From Niabella agricola (lineage in GTDB: Bacteria; Bacteroidota; Bacteroidia; Chitinophagales; Chitinophagaceae), in the NCBI RefSeq assembly GCF_021538615.1, contig NZ_JAJHIZ010000003.1, positions 2,914,001 through 2,978,000 on the forward strand: a stretch of DNA of 64,000 bases, in the 5' to 3' direction. Each line of letters starts with the position of its first letter. Positions within the stretch are counted from its first letter, which is position 1. Below the pieces are notes generated by a model that saw only the letters and a list, made by a program, of their open reading frames with translations, was not told the DNA's origin and searched no databases. A program made the position numbers and the translations under genes. Of the stretch, positions 9,158 through 17,599 are shown one piece after another.

Positions 9158-10268
9158 GCCATACGATTATCTAATTGTTGGTGCGGGCTTATTTGGCGCT
9201 ACTTTTGCCCATGAAATGTACAAACGGGATAAAAAATGCCTCGTTATCGACAAACGGAATCACATCGGCGGAAATATTTATTGCCAAAATTGGGATGGAA
9301 TTAATGTGCATATGTATGGTGCTCATATTTTTCACACTAATGACGAGGCTATATGGAAATATGTAAATGCCTTCACTTCTTTTAACCGTTATACTAATAG
9401 CCCGCTTGCTATGTATAACGGCCGATTGTATAATCTGCCTTTTAATATGAATACGTTTCAGCAACTTTGGGGAGTAACAACACCCGAAGCTGCAAGAGCG
9501 AAAATAGAACAACAAGTAAATGCAATCAATATAAAACGACCACGCAATCTTGAAGAGCAGGCATTGTCTCTTGTCGGTTATGATATCTATTATAGTTTTA
9601 TAAAAGAATATACCAAAAAACAATGGGGTAAAGATGCTAGGGAGCTCCCCCCCGAGATTATTAAACGTATTCCTGTCCGGTTTACATATGATAATAATTA
9701 TTTTAATGACTTGTATCAGGGCATCCCTATTGGTGGATATAACCGTTTGAGCGAAGGATTATTAGCCGAAAAAGAAGTTCGCCTCAACATTAACTATATT
9801 AGTAACCAAATAATGTTAGATGATATGGCTGAGAAAGTTGTTTATACAGGAATGCTAGATGAACTGTTTGACTACAAATTGGGAAAACTGGAATATCGAA
9901 GTCTTCACTTCGATCACGAAAGATTGGAGGTAGCTAATTACCAAGGAAATGCGGTGGTCAATTATACTGAGGCCCATGTTCCTTATACCCGTATCATTGA
10001 ACATAAACATTTTGAGTTTGGCAATCAAAACCATACAATTATTACACGAGAATACCCTGTTACATTTTCTAACTCCAAGGAGACAGAACCATATTATCCA
10101 ATTAACGATGATAAAAATAATAGACTTTATAAAAAGTATAAAGAACTGGCAAATGGGCGAACCAATTTGATTATAGGAGGGCGATTAGGCGATTATCGTT
10201 ATTACGATATGCATCAAGTAATTGCTTCGGCACTTACTGTAGTAAAAAAGGAGGAAATGAAATGGTAG
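9141..10268 (+). CDS. glf: UDP-galactopyranose mutase
   Basis: A 375-residue flavoprotein that interconverts UDP-galactopyranose and UDP-galactofuranose. The FAD-binding Rossmann motif GAGLFGAT is near residues 13-20; family signatures IDKRNHIGGN, YGAHIFHT, YTKKQWG and IIGGRLGDYRYYDMHQ are present, and the length matches bacterial Glf. It is the last gene of the plus-strand run starting at the precursor peptide and overlaps the GT32-like gene. No capsule export genes or further sugar-nucleotide genes are visible, so UDP-Galf is probably made for the nearby glycosyltransferases. The gene call is secure; the role in peptide glycosylation is inferred. Confidence 0.95.
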   Translation: MNNKVKPYDYLIVGAGLFGATFAHEMYKRDKKCLVIDKRNHIGGNIYCQNWDGINVHMYGAHIFHTNDEAIWKYVNAFTSFNRYTNSPLAMYNGRLYNLPFNMNTFQQLWGVTTPEAARAKIEQQVNAINIKRPRNLEEQALSLVGYDIYYSFIKEYTKKQWGKDARELPPEIIKRIPVRFTYDNNYFNDLYQGIPIGGYNRLSEGLLAEKEVRLNINYISNQIMLDDMAEKVVYTGMLDELFDYKLGKLEYRSLHFDHERLEVANYQGNAVVNYTEAHVPYTRIIEHKHFEFGNQNHTIITREYPVTFSNSKETEPYYPINDDKNNRLYKKYKELANGRTNLIIGGRLGDYRYYDMHQVIASALTVVKKEEMKW

Positions 10269-10287
10269 TTGTAATGTAAGAAAGTTT

Positions 10288-11166
10288 TCAATAAAAAAAC
10301 TCTCGCATTGCGTCTGCAAGCTTTTTGATCCGGGGATCGTTCGGTTTGATCTGGCTATTTAGTTGTCCGATATTTTTTTGGAGAGTAGGGACTTTTTTGT
10401 CCCAATAGCTATCAAAATGAAGGTGTAAAATTGAGGCGATATCAATATCTGCAAATCGTTTAAAGAGCTGTTCTGTCTTCCCAATGTGGAGAGGGGCCTT
10501 TACCTCTCTTAGAAGCAGAAAAAATTGAATGAGTTTTTCTTCATGATTTCGGTTATTCAGTTCGATGTCGCCTGAAGGGAGTTTTAGGAAGGCTGTAGCC
10601 AGTTTTTCTTCCGCTGCAAAAGTAATTTTATCCAGATAATCCTGAACTTTTTCACTTATCTGCCGTGCGACAGATTCAGTACTGATAGAAGTAGCCCCAT
10701 TTTGATGACTAATAATTTCCTGAACGCTATTTTCAACTTCGTTCCTAAGTAACTTTTGTTGATCCGCCTGCCATGTCGTTTGCTTTTCCAAAGTCCATTC
10801 CATTGCTGTTTGATACTTCTGCTTGTAAGTAGAAGAAAGCTTCTTTTTCAAGCGATCACTTAACTCATATCGTAAAAAACGAAGAAAATCCGGCTTATTT
10901 TCATATCGCTCCCAGTGAAACTCTATGTATTTATAAATGTCAGCGCCCAACAGTCCAGAAAGTTTGTTAAAGAACTCATTATAATATCGGATCAAAAAAG
11001 GTTCTTTCGGAAAGTAAAGAAAGTAGTCATTTCGCTTTGGACCAATCCTGTATTGAAAATAGGGGGTGAACGCACCTGGGGCATTAGAGTACTCGGCCCT
11101 TCCAAACAAGTCCCCTGTCATATTTCGGAGTAGCATGTTGTTATCAATAAAATCTTTCCAGTTCAT
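10288..11166 (-). CDS. Hypothetical protein, element-associated
   Basis: A 292-residue soluble protein I do not recognise. It has no signal peptide or membrane helix. The central part (about residues 95-190) is charged and helix-rich, with possible coiled coil (KLLRNEVENSVQEI and surroundings). The N-terminal region is aromatic-rich (PYFQYRIG, DYFLYFPKEP), and the end has KPNDPRIKKLADAMREFF. It lies convergent to glf and just downstream of the integrase gene on the same strand, a typical place for element accessory genes such as RteC-like regulators, but I cannot show homology. Confidence 0.55.
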   Translation of the reverse strand: MNWKDFIDNNMLLRNMTGDLFGRAEYSNAPGAFTPYFQYRIGPKRNDYFLYFPKEPFLIRYYNEFFNKLSGLLGADIYKYIEFHWERYENKPDFLRFLRYELSDRLKKKLSSTYKQKYQTAMEWTLEKQTTWQADQQKLLRNEVENSVQEIISHQNGATSISTESVARQISEKVQDYLDKITFAAEEKLATAFLKLPSGDIELNNRNHEEKLIQFFLLLREVKAPLHIGKTEQLFKRFADIDIASILHLHFDSYWDKKVPTLQKNIGQLNSQIKPNDPRIKKLADAMREFFY

Positions 11167-11285
11167 TGTTTTTCATTTTTAATTCAAAAAAATACAGACA
11201 AAGCAAATGAACATATAACCGGATGTCCATAGGCGCTTTTAATAAAGTTACTATAATTTAAAAAGATTATGTGGATCAGTGGTGT

Positions 11286-12638
11286 CTACATCGACTTTAC
11301 TGGCCCCGGGTTTTTAAACGCCGTCAATTGACTTGCATATTCTTTTTTTACTTTATTTTCAAAGCTATCCAGATAATTTTCTGTTGTCTTAATGTTTGTA
11401 TGGCCCAGTGATTCCTGGATGAAAGCTGTGCTCACTCCTGCTCGTTTCATTATAGTAGAAAAAGTACGTCTTGCTACGTAGGTAGTGACCTTCTTTTCAA
11501 TGCCCAACCTCTTCCTAATCTTAGCCATCCAATCATTAATAGCCTGAACGAAAAGTTCAATTAATTCTACTTGTCGTAATGGAGTAATATTATATTCAAG
11601 GATTGGAAAAATATAATTACCGGGGCTTTTGTCTTTGTTACTCCAATAGTCCATGATCTTCTGTAAATCCTCAGTAATAAAAACAGTAATCGGCCGGGGA
11701 TCCAGCCGTGTGGAATTTTCGGTTTTAGCCCTTTCAAAAACCAGGTATTCCCCATCAATATTTTTGTACTTCAGGTGTGCGATATCTGTAGGGTTAATTC
11801 CGTTGGCGAGATAGGAGAACAACCAGAAATCTTTCGCTTTTCGTTCCCGTTCACATTCCGGCTGATAGTAATAGATTTTACTTACATCTTCTAAAGTAAG
11901 CGCCTTTTTAATGTTGCGGGAAGATGGTGGCTGGTATAATCGACGGCCGAAGGGATAACATTTTTCCCGTTTAATAATTCCCTGGAAAATGGCTTCGTTG
12001 AAGATAGCGCGCAGGCATCGGGTGTAAATTCCAACGGTCGTCTTGGAATAGTTCTGTTCCAACATCCAGGCCTCCAGCCTTTTCAGATACACGACATTGA
12101 TATCAATAAATCGCACATTTCCCCGGAACCTGGCTATAGTATTATAGGTTGTCTGATAATTAGCCGCGGTACGGATCCGATGTTCGCTCAACAATTTGCT
12201 GATGTAAAACAGGAAAGTTGCGAGGATAGTATCGGGTTCTGGTTTGGGTAAGCGAAAGATAGGGAACCGGTTGTCGTAGATCACTTCATTGAACTGATGA
12301 TTTACTAAAGCTGTAGTTTCCTTTATGGCTTTTCGCTGGTGAAAAGAAGGATTGTTCAGGATGTAATCTTTTTCAAATTCAGCGAAGGTAAATGGCGATA
12401 AGTCCGTGGCTACATCTTCTGCCTTGCGCTGAATTTGCTTCAATTCATCGCGTATGGTACGAAGATGAGCCGACATATTCTTTGCCGAAATGGCATTGAA
12501 ATCCTGTTCAGAAAGATCAAAAATGGTTTGATACCGTTTGGGCACACTGTTATTTGTGACCAGTAATTTCACAGGATAGGTTCCCGTTTTCTTTTTCATT
12601 CTACGGGTGTCGAGCGTAATAACAATTGATACAGACAT
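11286..12638 (-). CDS. Tyrosine site-specific recombinase (integrase)
   Basis: A 450-residue phage-integrase family enzyme of the Bacteroidetes transposon/island type. The N-terminal Arm-binding domain (about 1-100), SAM-like core-binding domain (about 130-235) and catalytic domain (about 250-440) are in order. Catalytic signs are the ARRTFST box, then ESLGHTNIKTTENYL with the conserved His and the nucleophilic Tyr. The His usually found in box II is replaced, as is common in this group. It starts about 190 bp from the tRNA-Asn fragment and is transcribed away from it, the normal layout of an element end. Confidence 0.93.
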   Translation of the reverse strand: MSVSIVITLDTRRMKKKTGTYPVKLLVTNNSVPKRYQTIFDLSEQDFNAISAKNMSAHLRTIRDELKQIQRKAEDVATDLSPFTFAEFEKDYILNNPSFHQRKAIKETTALVNHQFNEVIYDNRFPIFRLPKPEPDTILATFLFYISKLLSEHRIRTAANYQTTYNTIARFRGNVRFIDINVVYLKRLEAWMLEQNYSKTTVGIYTRCLRAIFNEAIFQGIIKREKCYPFGRRLYQPPSSRNIKKALTLEDVSKIYYYQPECERERKAKDFWLFSYLANGINPTDIAHLKYKNIDGEYLVFERAKTENSTRLDPRPITVFITEDLQKIMDYWSNKDKSPGNYIFPILEYNITPLRQVELIELFVQAINDWMAKIRKRLGIEKKVTTYVARRTFSTIMKRAGVSTAFIQESLGHTNIKTTENYLDSFENKVKKEYASQLTAFKNPGPVKSM

Positions 12639-12680
12639 GGCTTGCTATATTTCAAAATTCACAAATACCCTCGCTTCAAA

Positions 12681-12702
12681 ATTTGCCAGTAATTTGCCAG
12701 TA
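12681..12702 (+). repeat. Tandem 11-bp direct repeat (candidate integrase arm sites)
   Basis: ATTTGCCAGTA occurs twice head to tail without spacer (12681-12691 and 12692-12702), between the integrase start and the tRNA fragment. Direct repeats here are typical of Arm-type binding sites or a directionality-factor site; function is inferred. Confidence 0.6.
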
Positions 12703-12830
12703 AACCAGGGTTAAAACACCTGTTCATAGGTTTATTCAAAATTACTGCACTCGATATAAATAATTGAAATATAAACGATTAAGTAAGATTTCGTTCACTC
12801 TGATTAAGATAGAAAAGCGACTGATCGCGG

Positions 12831-12872
12831 CTGTTAATCAGAGGGTCGCTGGTTCAAGTCCAGCAGGGGGAG
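12831..12872 (+). other. Attachment-site half: 3' fragment of tRNA-Asn(GUU)
   Basis: The sequence begins inside the anticodon loop (CTGTTAA, anticodon GTT), then the 3' anticodon stem, variable loop, an intact T arm (GCTGG-TTCAAGT-CCAGC), the 3' acceptor strand AGGGGGA and discriminator G. The 5' half (acceptor, D arm, 5' anticodon stem) is absent upstream. This is the displaced 3' core left when an element integrates into the anticodon loop of a tRNA gene. The element therefore lies to the left and an intact tRNA-Asn should mark its other end outside the window. Confidence 0.85.
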
Positions 12873-12882
12873 CTTGATAATC

Positions 12883-12913
12883 AGGCAGTTACAACGGAGT
12901 AACTGCCTTTTTT
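12883..12913 (+). terminator. Intrinsic terminator of the former tRNA-Asn gene
   Basis: A perfect 10-bp stem AGGCAGTTAC / GTAACTGCCT (12883-12892, 12899-12908) with a 6-nt loop is followed directly by a T run to 12913. It sits 11 bp after the tRNA fragment and is probably the original tRNA terminator. Confidence 0.88.
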
Positions 12914-12922
12914 ACGCCTCAC

Positions 12923-12942
12923 GTACAAACAATGTACAAACA
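12923..12942 (+). repeat. 9-bp direct repeat GTACAAACA x2
   Basis: GTACAAACA at 12923-12931 and 12934-12942, 11 bp apart, just outside the element end. It may be a second set of recombinase arm sites from another or earlier element; no direct support for function. Confidence 0.4.
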
Positions 12943-13440
12943 TTTTCCTACTAAGTTCTGGCTCTCAATTTTTATTAAAAACCCTGTGAAATCAACAGTT
13001 ATTGGGAGATAAAAACTCATTGTAATATGAGTTTCGCTGCATATCAAACATTGCGAGTGATTAATAAGAGGACCGTCGAAAATGAATTTGGTGGAAAAGG
13101 TTTTTGGGCCGAGCACCATTGCGCTGGATACTAAAGATCTTCCACGCAGCCAACTACTCTTGATGCTGGTATATCCGGAAAGCAATGCGAAAAAATTGTT
13201 TTAAATAGTGACTACAATCACTTAGCTAATTGGCCTGTTATTTGCCGGATCTTATATAGAATAGTCAATTTTCTCATAAGCAGTTAGTTTTGGTTGCGAC
13301 CCCTGTTTTGACAGGGGTCTATTCTTAATAATCAGTAAAATTTGTACAGATGCCATTATTCCTTCGAAAGTTTTGCTAATAAAATTCGGAAGAAACTAGG
13401 CGAGAAAAAGCAACAATGGAACTTGCATAGAAACTTCGTG
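12943..13440. other. Non-coding or decayed region beside the element end
   Basis: No convincing gene. A 40-codon plus-strand ORF (13082-13204) has no recognisable match. The only clear structure is the hairpin at 13298-13319. The area is AT-rich and probably holds remnants of earlier insertions. Confidence 0.5.
13298..13319 (+). terminator. Terminator-like hairpin without strong T tract
   Basis: Perfect 9-bp stem GACCCCTGT / ACAGGGGTC with TTTG loop, followed by TATTCTTAAT. The stem is good but the T tract is poor, and no intact gene precedes it, so it may be the leftover terminator of a lost gene. Confidence 0.45.
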
Positions 13441-13707
13441 TTAACGTATGTGCTTAAAGAGAATAAATAGAACCAAGCCATATAAAATAATTATTGGCAT
13501 GGCGTAATACCACTTTTTTGGCAACCCTTCATTATCATCAAGGTTTGATTTTATATAGTCTATTACTGATTTAGGTATTAATTTAATTGTTGCCCGTATC
13601 AACAGCGGGACAATGATAAGGTCGTCCAATAATCCCAAAATTGGAATGAAGTCAGGAATAAGGTTTATTGGACTTAATAAATATCCTACTGTAAATCCCG
13701 CTGGGAG
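13441..13707 (-). pseudogene. DUF1232 (YkvA-like) membrane protein, 5' part lost
   Basis: The reading frame is open from 13707 and carries the DUF1232 core GYLLSPINLIPDF, then GLLDDLIIVPLLI, and a C-terminal hydrophobic helix ending FILFKHIR. An in-frame TGA at 13708-13710 precedes it, and the expected N-terminal 40-50 residues are not visible in that frame, so the gene is truncated or frameshifted. A TTG within the family core (13636-13638) could start a 65-residue product but would cut the core. The intact family is small membrane proteins of unknown role. Pseudogene call is likely, given the decayed surroundings. Confidence 0.7.
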
Positions 13708-13953
13708 TCATTACTTCACTCAATGTCATTAGTACATCAATAATCTACGTTTGCTCAGTTAAGGCGAAAAACCTTTACACCATTTAGAATCACATATATA
13801 TATTAAGCTGGACAACAGCTTCATAATCCTCATAATTAATCGCAGTAAGTCCCCTATTGTCCTATAGCACTATAGATTTTTTATTAAATTTGAAAGAAAG
13901 AACAGACATTTGGTCCCAACAGGGTTTCCTGAGGAATAAAAATAAACAAACAG

Positions 13954-14637
13954 ATGAAAAAGATCGGACTTGTAGGCGGCATCAGCTGGGTATCTACACT
14001 GGACTATTACAGATTTATAAATGAAGGGGTAAATGCAAAACTTGGTGGGTTGAATGCTGCCGAATGTATTATCTACTCTTTGAATTTTGGGGATGTACAG
14101 GCTAAAACCTGGGAAAACGCTTATGAATTGTTATTAAATGCCTGCGAAAGCCTCAAAAGAAGTGGAGCAGAAGGTATTGTACTCTGTGCCAACACCGCAC
14201 ATCTTTTTGCAGATCGGCTCCAGGATGCAGTACATCTTCATTTTATCCATATCGGCGCAGAAACGGCAAAAGCCGTGAATAAAAGCGGGTATAAAAGAGT
14301 CGGGTTATTGGGCACCAAATTTACAATGGAAATGGACTTTTACAGGGACAAACTCGAAGAATACGGGCTGGAAGTTTTGATCCCCGAACTGCAGGAAACA
14401 AGAGACTACATCCAATACACTGTAAAGGACGAATTAGGCGTGGGATTCATTAACCCGGAGACAAAGACCCGGTATATTGCTATTGTAAAAGATCTGATAG
14501 ACCGGGGTGCTGAATGTATTATCTTGGGCTGTACGGAAATTCCAATGCTGATCAGTCAGGCAGATTTTACCATCCCGGTTTTTGATACTGCTAAAATCCA
14601 TTCCGAAGCAATTGTTGATTTTATCGTTTCTGAATGA
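13954..14637 (+). CDS. Aspartate/glutamate racemase family protein
   Basis: A 227-residue cofactor-independent amino-acid racemase of the Asp/Glu racemase superfamily. It opens with KKIGLVGGISWVSTLDYY and carries the two catalytic-cysteine boxes: LCANTAH (about residues 81-87) and LGCTEIP (about 190-196). Length and both Cys match the family. The substrate cannot be told from sequence; members act on aspartate, glutamate or broader sets. It is the only intact gene between the tRNA site and 21.7 kb and has no operon partner. It was probably preserved by selection, or it arrived recently. Confidence 0.9.
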   Translation: MKKIGLVGGISWVSTLDYYRFINEGVNAKLGGLNAAECIIYSLNFGDVQAKTWENAYELLLNACESLKRSGAEGIVLCANTAHLFADRLQDAVHLHFIHIGAETAKAVNKSGYKRVGLLGTKFTMEMDFYRDKLEEYGLEVLIPELQETRDYIQYTVKDELGVGFINPETKTRYIAIVKDLIDRGAECIILGCTEIPMLISQADFTIPVFDTAKIHSEAIVDFIVSE

Positions 14638-14927
14638 TAGTTTACAGATTATTGATATCGATCAGGGAATATTCTGTAATCTTTAATTTTTATAGCACAA
14701 ATGAGCACATATTTAGATGACAACACAAGAAAAAATCAAAGGCTGGTGACATATTACACATAGAGGTCCCCTTGATCCTGTTGTTCAAATATTGCCCAAA
14801 CAACAGACAGGTACTCCAACATTATAAAAAACTCAATAGGCCATTCCATACTATTTCTTGCTTCGAAGGAAGCTTCTTACATACACGGAACGGAATTAAC
14901 GGTGGACGCAGGCATTTCAGTTATAAA

Positions 14928-15059
14928 ATGATAAAGCAAAAGTTGCAGAATATAGATTGCCAAACCATAACCGACACAATGTACACAAACGGTTATGCTA
15001 TTATTCCCAACCTCTTATCAGGCGAACAATGTGAAATACTGAAACGAATAATTGGATAG
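14928..15059 (+). pseudogene. 2-oxoglutarate/Fe(II) oxygenase, N-terminal fragment
   Basis: Forty-three codons from ATG 14928 resemble the start of the prolyl-hydroxylase-like 2OG-Fe(II) oxygenases that often sit near DNA alkylation repair genes (Q-TIT-x-x-M-x-x-x-GYAIIPNLL, then EQCE). The frame stops at 15057-15059, and none of the iron-binding His/Asp residues follow, so most of the gene is lost. The family match is by eye. Confidence 0.55.
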
Positions 15060-15081
15060 ACACATTGAATAACGATCCTAC

Positions 15082-15183
15082 ATGACAAGCGATGGATCCA
15101 ATTTCAACGTTCCAGATAGAAATCGTCTGAGCGATTATTATGGCCTTTATGGAGGATTTAACCCCAATTATCTCTTTTACTAA
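15082..15183 (+). pseudogene. C-terminal remnant of an unidentified protein
   Basis: A 33-codon open stretch ending YYGLYGGFNPNYLFY then TAA, aromatic-rich like the end of an outer-surface protein. It lies between the oxygenase fragment and the lipoprotein fragment, in a third context. I cannot name the parent gene; it could be chance. Confidence 0.3.
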
Positions 15184-15260
15184 GCAAATGTAATTGCTAA
15201 AATTCCAATACGTTAAAGCAAAAATAGCAGAGTTTCAAAAATTTAGTAGATCTTTAGAAA

Positions 15261-15584
15261 GTGAAAAAATCATTGTTTAAGGAGACACAAAGGACTTATG
15301 GGACAAAAAAAAGTTATAATTTGATTTTTTTGACTGCTATAGCCGCTGCTACTCTCTTTACCTCTTGTTTGAAGGCTAAACAATTAACTTTTCCTGGCTA
15401 TTTTCGTAACCCTCCAAAGGGTGATACTACCCTGGTAAAGTATGATGGATTTTATTCTGTTATTGATACATCAATTCTACCTTCAGGCGAGAGGGCACAG
15501 GACATTTTTACTTCTATTTACCCGGTCACGTTCACTAAAAACAACAAAATATACGTTATTTCCGGTAATACGGCGGTAGGCTAT
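15261..15584 (+). pseudogene. Lipoprotein gene cut by IS3 insertion
   Basis: From GTG 15261 the frame encodes a lipoprotein-type signal (LIFLTAIAAATLFTSC, lipobox Cys at about residue 37) and about 70 residues of a secreted domain with VKYDGFYSVID and YPVTFTKNNKIYVISGN. At 15585 it runs into the left end of the IS3 element, which adds 11 foreign codons before a stop. The 3' part is not found right of the element. The intact protein may belong to a glycan-uptake locus, but no family is recognised. Confidence 0.6.
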
Positions 15585-15601
15585 TGTAAGTACCCCCTTT
15601 T

Positions 15602-16387
15602 TCAGACAGCTATAAGTTGAATATTTTTCTTTTCACCAGCCAACTTTTTGTATTCAAGCGGTGTCAGGTTGTCCAGTGACTCGTGTGGTCTTTTGTGATT
15701 GTATTCTTCCATCCATTCCTGTGTTAGTACCCTTACCTGGTAGAGGTCAAAAAACAAATATGCATCCAATACAGCTTCCCTGTAAAGTCGGTTAAATCGT
15801 TCAATATAGCCGTTTTGCATAGGCCTTCCGGGTTGGATATACAGGATACTAATCCCTTGTTCCTTCGCCCACAGCTCAAAATCCTTTGAGGTAAACTCCG
15901 GACCATTATCCACTCTTATGGCCATGGGCTTACCATTGCTTTCGATAACCCTGTTGAGTGTCCTGATCACCCGCCTTGAAGATATTGAGGTATCCACTTC
16001 AATAGCCAATGCCTCCCGGCTGCAATCATCGATTACATTGAAGGTTCTGAACTTCCGGTTACCTGTCATGCTATCGCTCATAAAATCCATACTCCATACT
16101 TTATTTACCGTTTCGGGTTGTTGCAGGGGATGTTTTATACGTGCCGGGAGCCTTCTTTTACCCTTGCGTTTTTTGTTAAGTTTTAACTGCTTATACACAC
16201 GATAAACCTTTTTATGGTTCCAGTTTTTTCCTGAGCGCCGTAAATATGCAAAGAGCTTTCTGAAGCCATACGATGGATGGGCAAATGCCAACTCCTGCAA
16301 GGCTTCTATTACTGCTGAGTCGTCCTTGACTGACGAATAATAATATTGGGATCGTGGTAATGAGATTATCTTACAGGCCCGGCTCAC
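15602..16387 (-). CDS. IS3-family transposase OrfB (DDE integrase domain)
   Basis: A 261-residue product from a GTG. It has the HTH_21-like region (PSYGFRKL, then KKVYRVYKQLKL) and an rve integrase core with catalytic Asp in VWSMDFM, Asp in RVDNGPEF and Glu in NGYIERFN, ending with HKRPHESLDNLTPLEY. The open frame extends upstream through RLGPATKRQLSKEL to the A7G slippery site in orfA, so the active form is probably an OrfAB fusion made by -1 frameshift. All catalytic residues are intact. Confidence 0.93.
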   Translation of the reverse strand: MSRACKIISLPRSQYYYSSVKDDSAVIEALQELAFAHPSYGFRKLFAYLRRSGKNWNHKKVYRVYKQLKLNKKRKGKRRLPARIKHPLQQPETVNKVWSMDFMSDSMTGNRKFRTFNVIDDCSREALAIEVDTSISSRRVIRTLNRVIESNGKPMAIRVDNGPEFTSKDFELWAKEQGISILYIQPGRPMQNGYIERFNRLYREAVLDAYLFFDLYQVRVLTQEWMEEYNHKRPHESLDNLTPLEYKKLAGEKKNIQLIAV

Positions 16388-16419
16388 CGGTATCTTTCGC
16401 TCCTTTACAAGCTCCTTGC

Positions 16420-16710
16420 TTAATTGCCTTTTGGTGGCAGGGCCCAGCCTTTTTTTGAGAACAAATCCCTTAATATCTCGTTATCCATTGCCAGGTTCGC
16501 ATACATGCGTTTTAATCGGGCATTCTCTTCTTCCAACTCTTTCATGCGCTTCACATCTGAGGCTTCCATGCCGCCATACTTACTCTTCCAATTGTAGAAA
16601 GTGGCTTCGGATATGCCCAGCTCACGACAGAGTTCTTTGGTCGGTATACCGCCTTCCTGGCGCTTTAAGGCTGAAACAATCTGTGTCTCTGTGAATCTTG
16701 TCTTTTTCAT
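16420..16710 (-). CDS. IS3-family transposase OrfA
   Basis: A 96-residue HTH_8 protein (KKTRFTETQIVSALKRQEGG, then ELGISEATFYNWKSKYGG) with a leucine-zipper-like segment (MKELEEENARLKRMYANLA) for multimerisation. It binds the terminal repeats. The A7G run at codons for SKKGW near its end allows ribosomes to slip into the orfB frame. Confidence 0.92.
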   Translation of the reverse strand: MKKTRFTETQIVSALKRQEGGIPTKELCRELGISEATFYNWKSKYGGMEASDVKRMKELEEENARLKRMYANLAMDNEILRDLFSKKGWALPPKGN

Positions 16711-16808
16711 TTTTTACAGTTTAAATTTAGTAAATCTCTCTAATTTTAAACTGTCTGGTTTTTAGGGATACTTACATAATATATTAATTAACCCCAAAAA
16801 GTCAGATT

Positions 16809-17383
16809 ATGAATTTAGAGACTAAGTTAATCAAATCCCGCGTTGGATTACTCCATTTAGCGGAACAATTAAACAACGTAACCCGAGCCTGCAAGTTAAT
16901 GGGTACAAGTCGGGATAGCTTTTATCGCATCAAACAACTTTACGAGACCGGAGGCGAAGAAGCCCTTCGGGAAGTCAGCCGTCGTAAGCCAATCCCCAAA
17001 AACAGAGTGGAGCCTTTTATTGAAGAAGCCGTTGTAAAACTGGCCTTCATCAATCCTGCCTTTGGCCAGTTAAGAGCCAGTAATGAACTGCGCCGGGAAG
17101 GGATTTTTATTTCAGCGGCAGGTGTTCGGTGCGTGTGGCAACGACATGATTTAGAAACGTTTGAAAAACGCTTGAAGGCATTAGAAGCCCGGATGGCTCA
17201 GGGGTGTTAACAGAGGCTCAGACGATAGCAATGGAACGTAAGCGGGAAAGGCAGGAGGCTCATGGCGAAATAGAGACAGAGCGCCCGGGTTATCTTGGCT
17301 CCCAGGACACCTACTATGTTGGAACGATCAAAGGTGTTGGGCGTATTTACCAGCGGACCTTTATCGACGCTTATAGCCGTTAG
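16809..17383 (+). pseudogene. IS481-family transposase, frameshifted and truncated
   Basis: Residues 1-130 are the HTH region of an IS481-type transposase ([20 protein letters not shown], then [19 protein letters not shown]). At about 17195-17205 one base is missing: the frame ends ARMAQGC, while the next frame continues [21 protein letters not shown] to DTYYVGTIKGVGRIYQRTF and stops at 17381. About half the catalytic domain is gone. It lies immediately right of the IS3 copy. Confidence 0.82.
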
Positions 17384-17599
17384 CTGTTGCAAAGTTGTAT
17401 ACCAGTAAACAGCTTAAATTTTTAATCCTAACCCTTTTGAAAATTTTAAAAATCATTCCTTACAGTCGGATCAAATCATGACTTTACACAGGGAAGAGTT
17501 AATATCTCTTACGCCTCTTGCAGCGGCTCTGGAGGCTTTAATTTTAGCGCTCAAAGATTCAGCGGCAGCATTGGTACTCCGGTTGTTAAAATAGTTTTA
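17384..17599. other. Short decayed stretch
   Basis: No gene. A frame reading SGSGGFNFSAQRFSGSIG around 17520-17580 could be a remnant of a secreted protein, but it is too short to assign. Confidence 0.3.

Larger units (their letters stand above)
15585..16776 (-). mobile_element. IS3-family insertion sequence, complete
   Basis: A 1192-bp element bounded by imperfect inverted repeats: left TGTAAGTACCCC...CAGACAG (15585-15609), right the complement of TGTAAGTATCCC...CAGACAG (16751-16776). It carries orfA and orfB on the minus strand with a slippery A7G run at 16449-16456 for -1 frameshifting into an OrfAB transposase. No clear target-site duplication is seen (TAT left, TAA right), which may mean decay or rearrangement of one flank. 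It splits a lipoprotein gene on its left. Confidence 0.88.

Noticed and set aside
4879..10268. Reading the glycosyltransferase-glf run as a capsule or O-antigen locus
   Set aside because: No polymerase, flippase, export or initiating transferase gene is present, and the run begins with the GG peptide; still the main alternative to peptide glycosylation.
12919..13185. 88-codon minus-strand ORF beside the tRNA fragment
   Set aside because: It covers the repeat region and shows no protein-like features; no family match by eye.
13082..13204. 40-codon plus-strand ORF in the decayed region
   Set aside because: Too short and without recognisable motif; I cannot support it as a gene.
15582..16779. 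Target-site duplication of the IS3 element
   Set aside because: The 3-bp flanks are TAT and TAA, so no exact duplication can be claimed.
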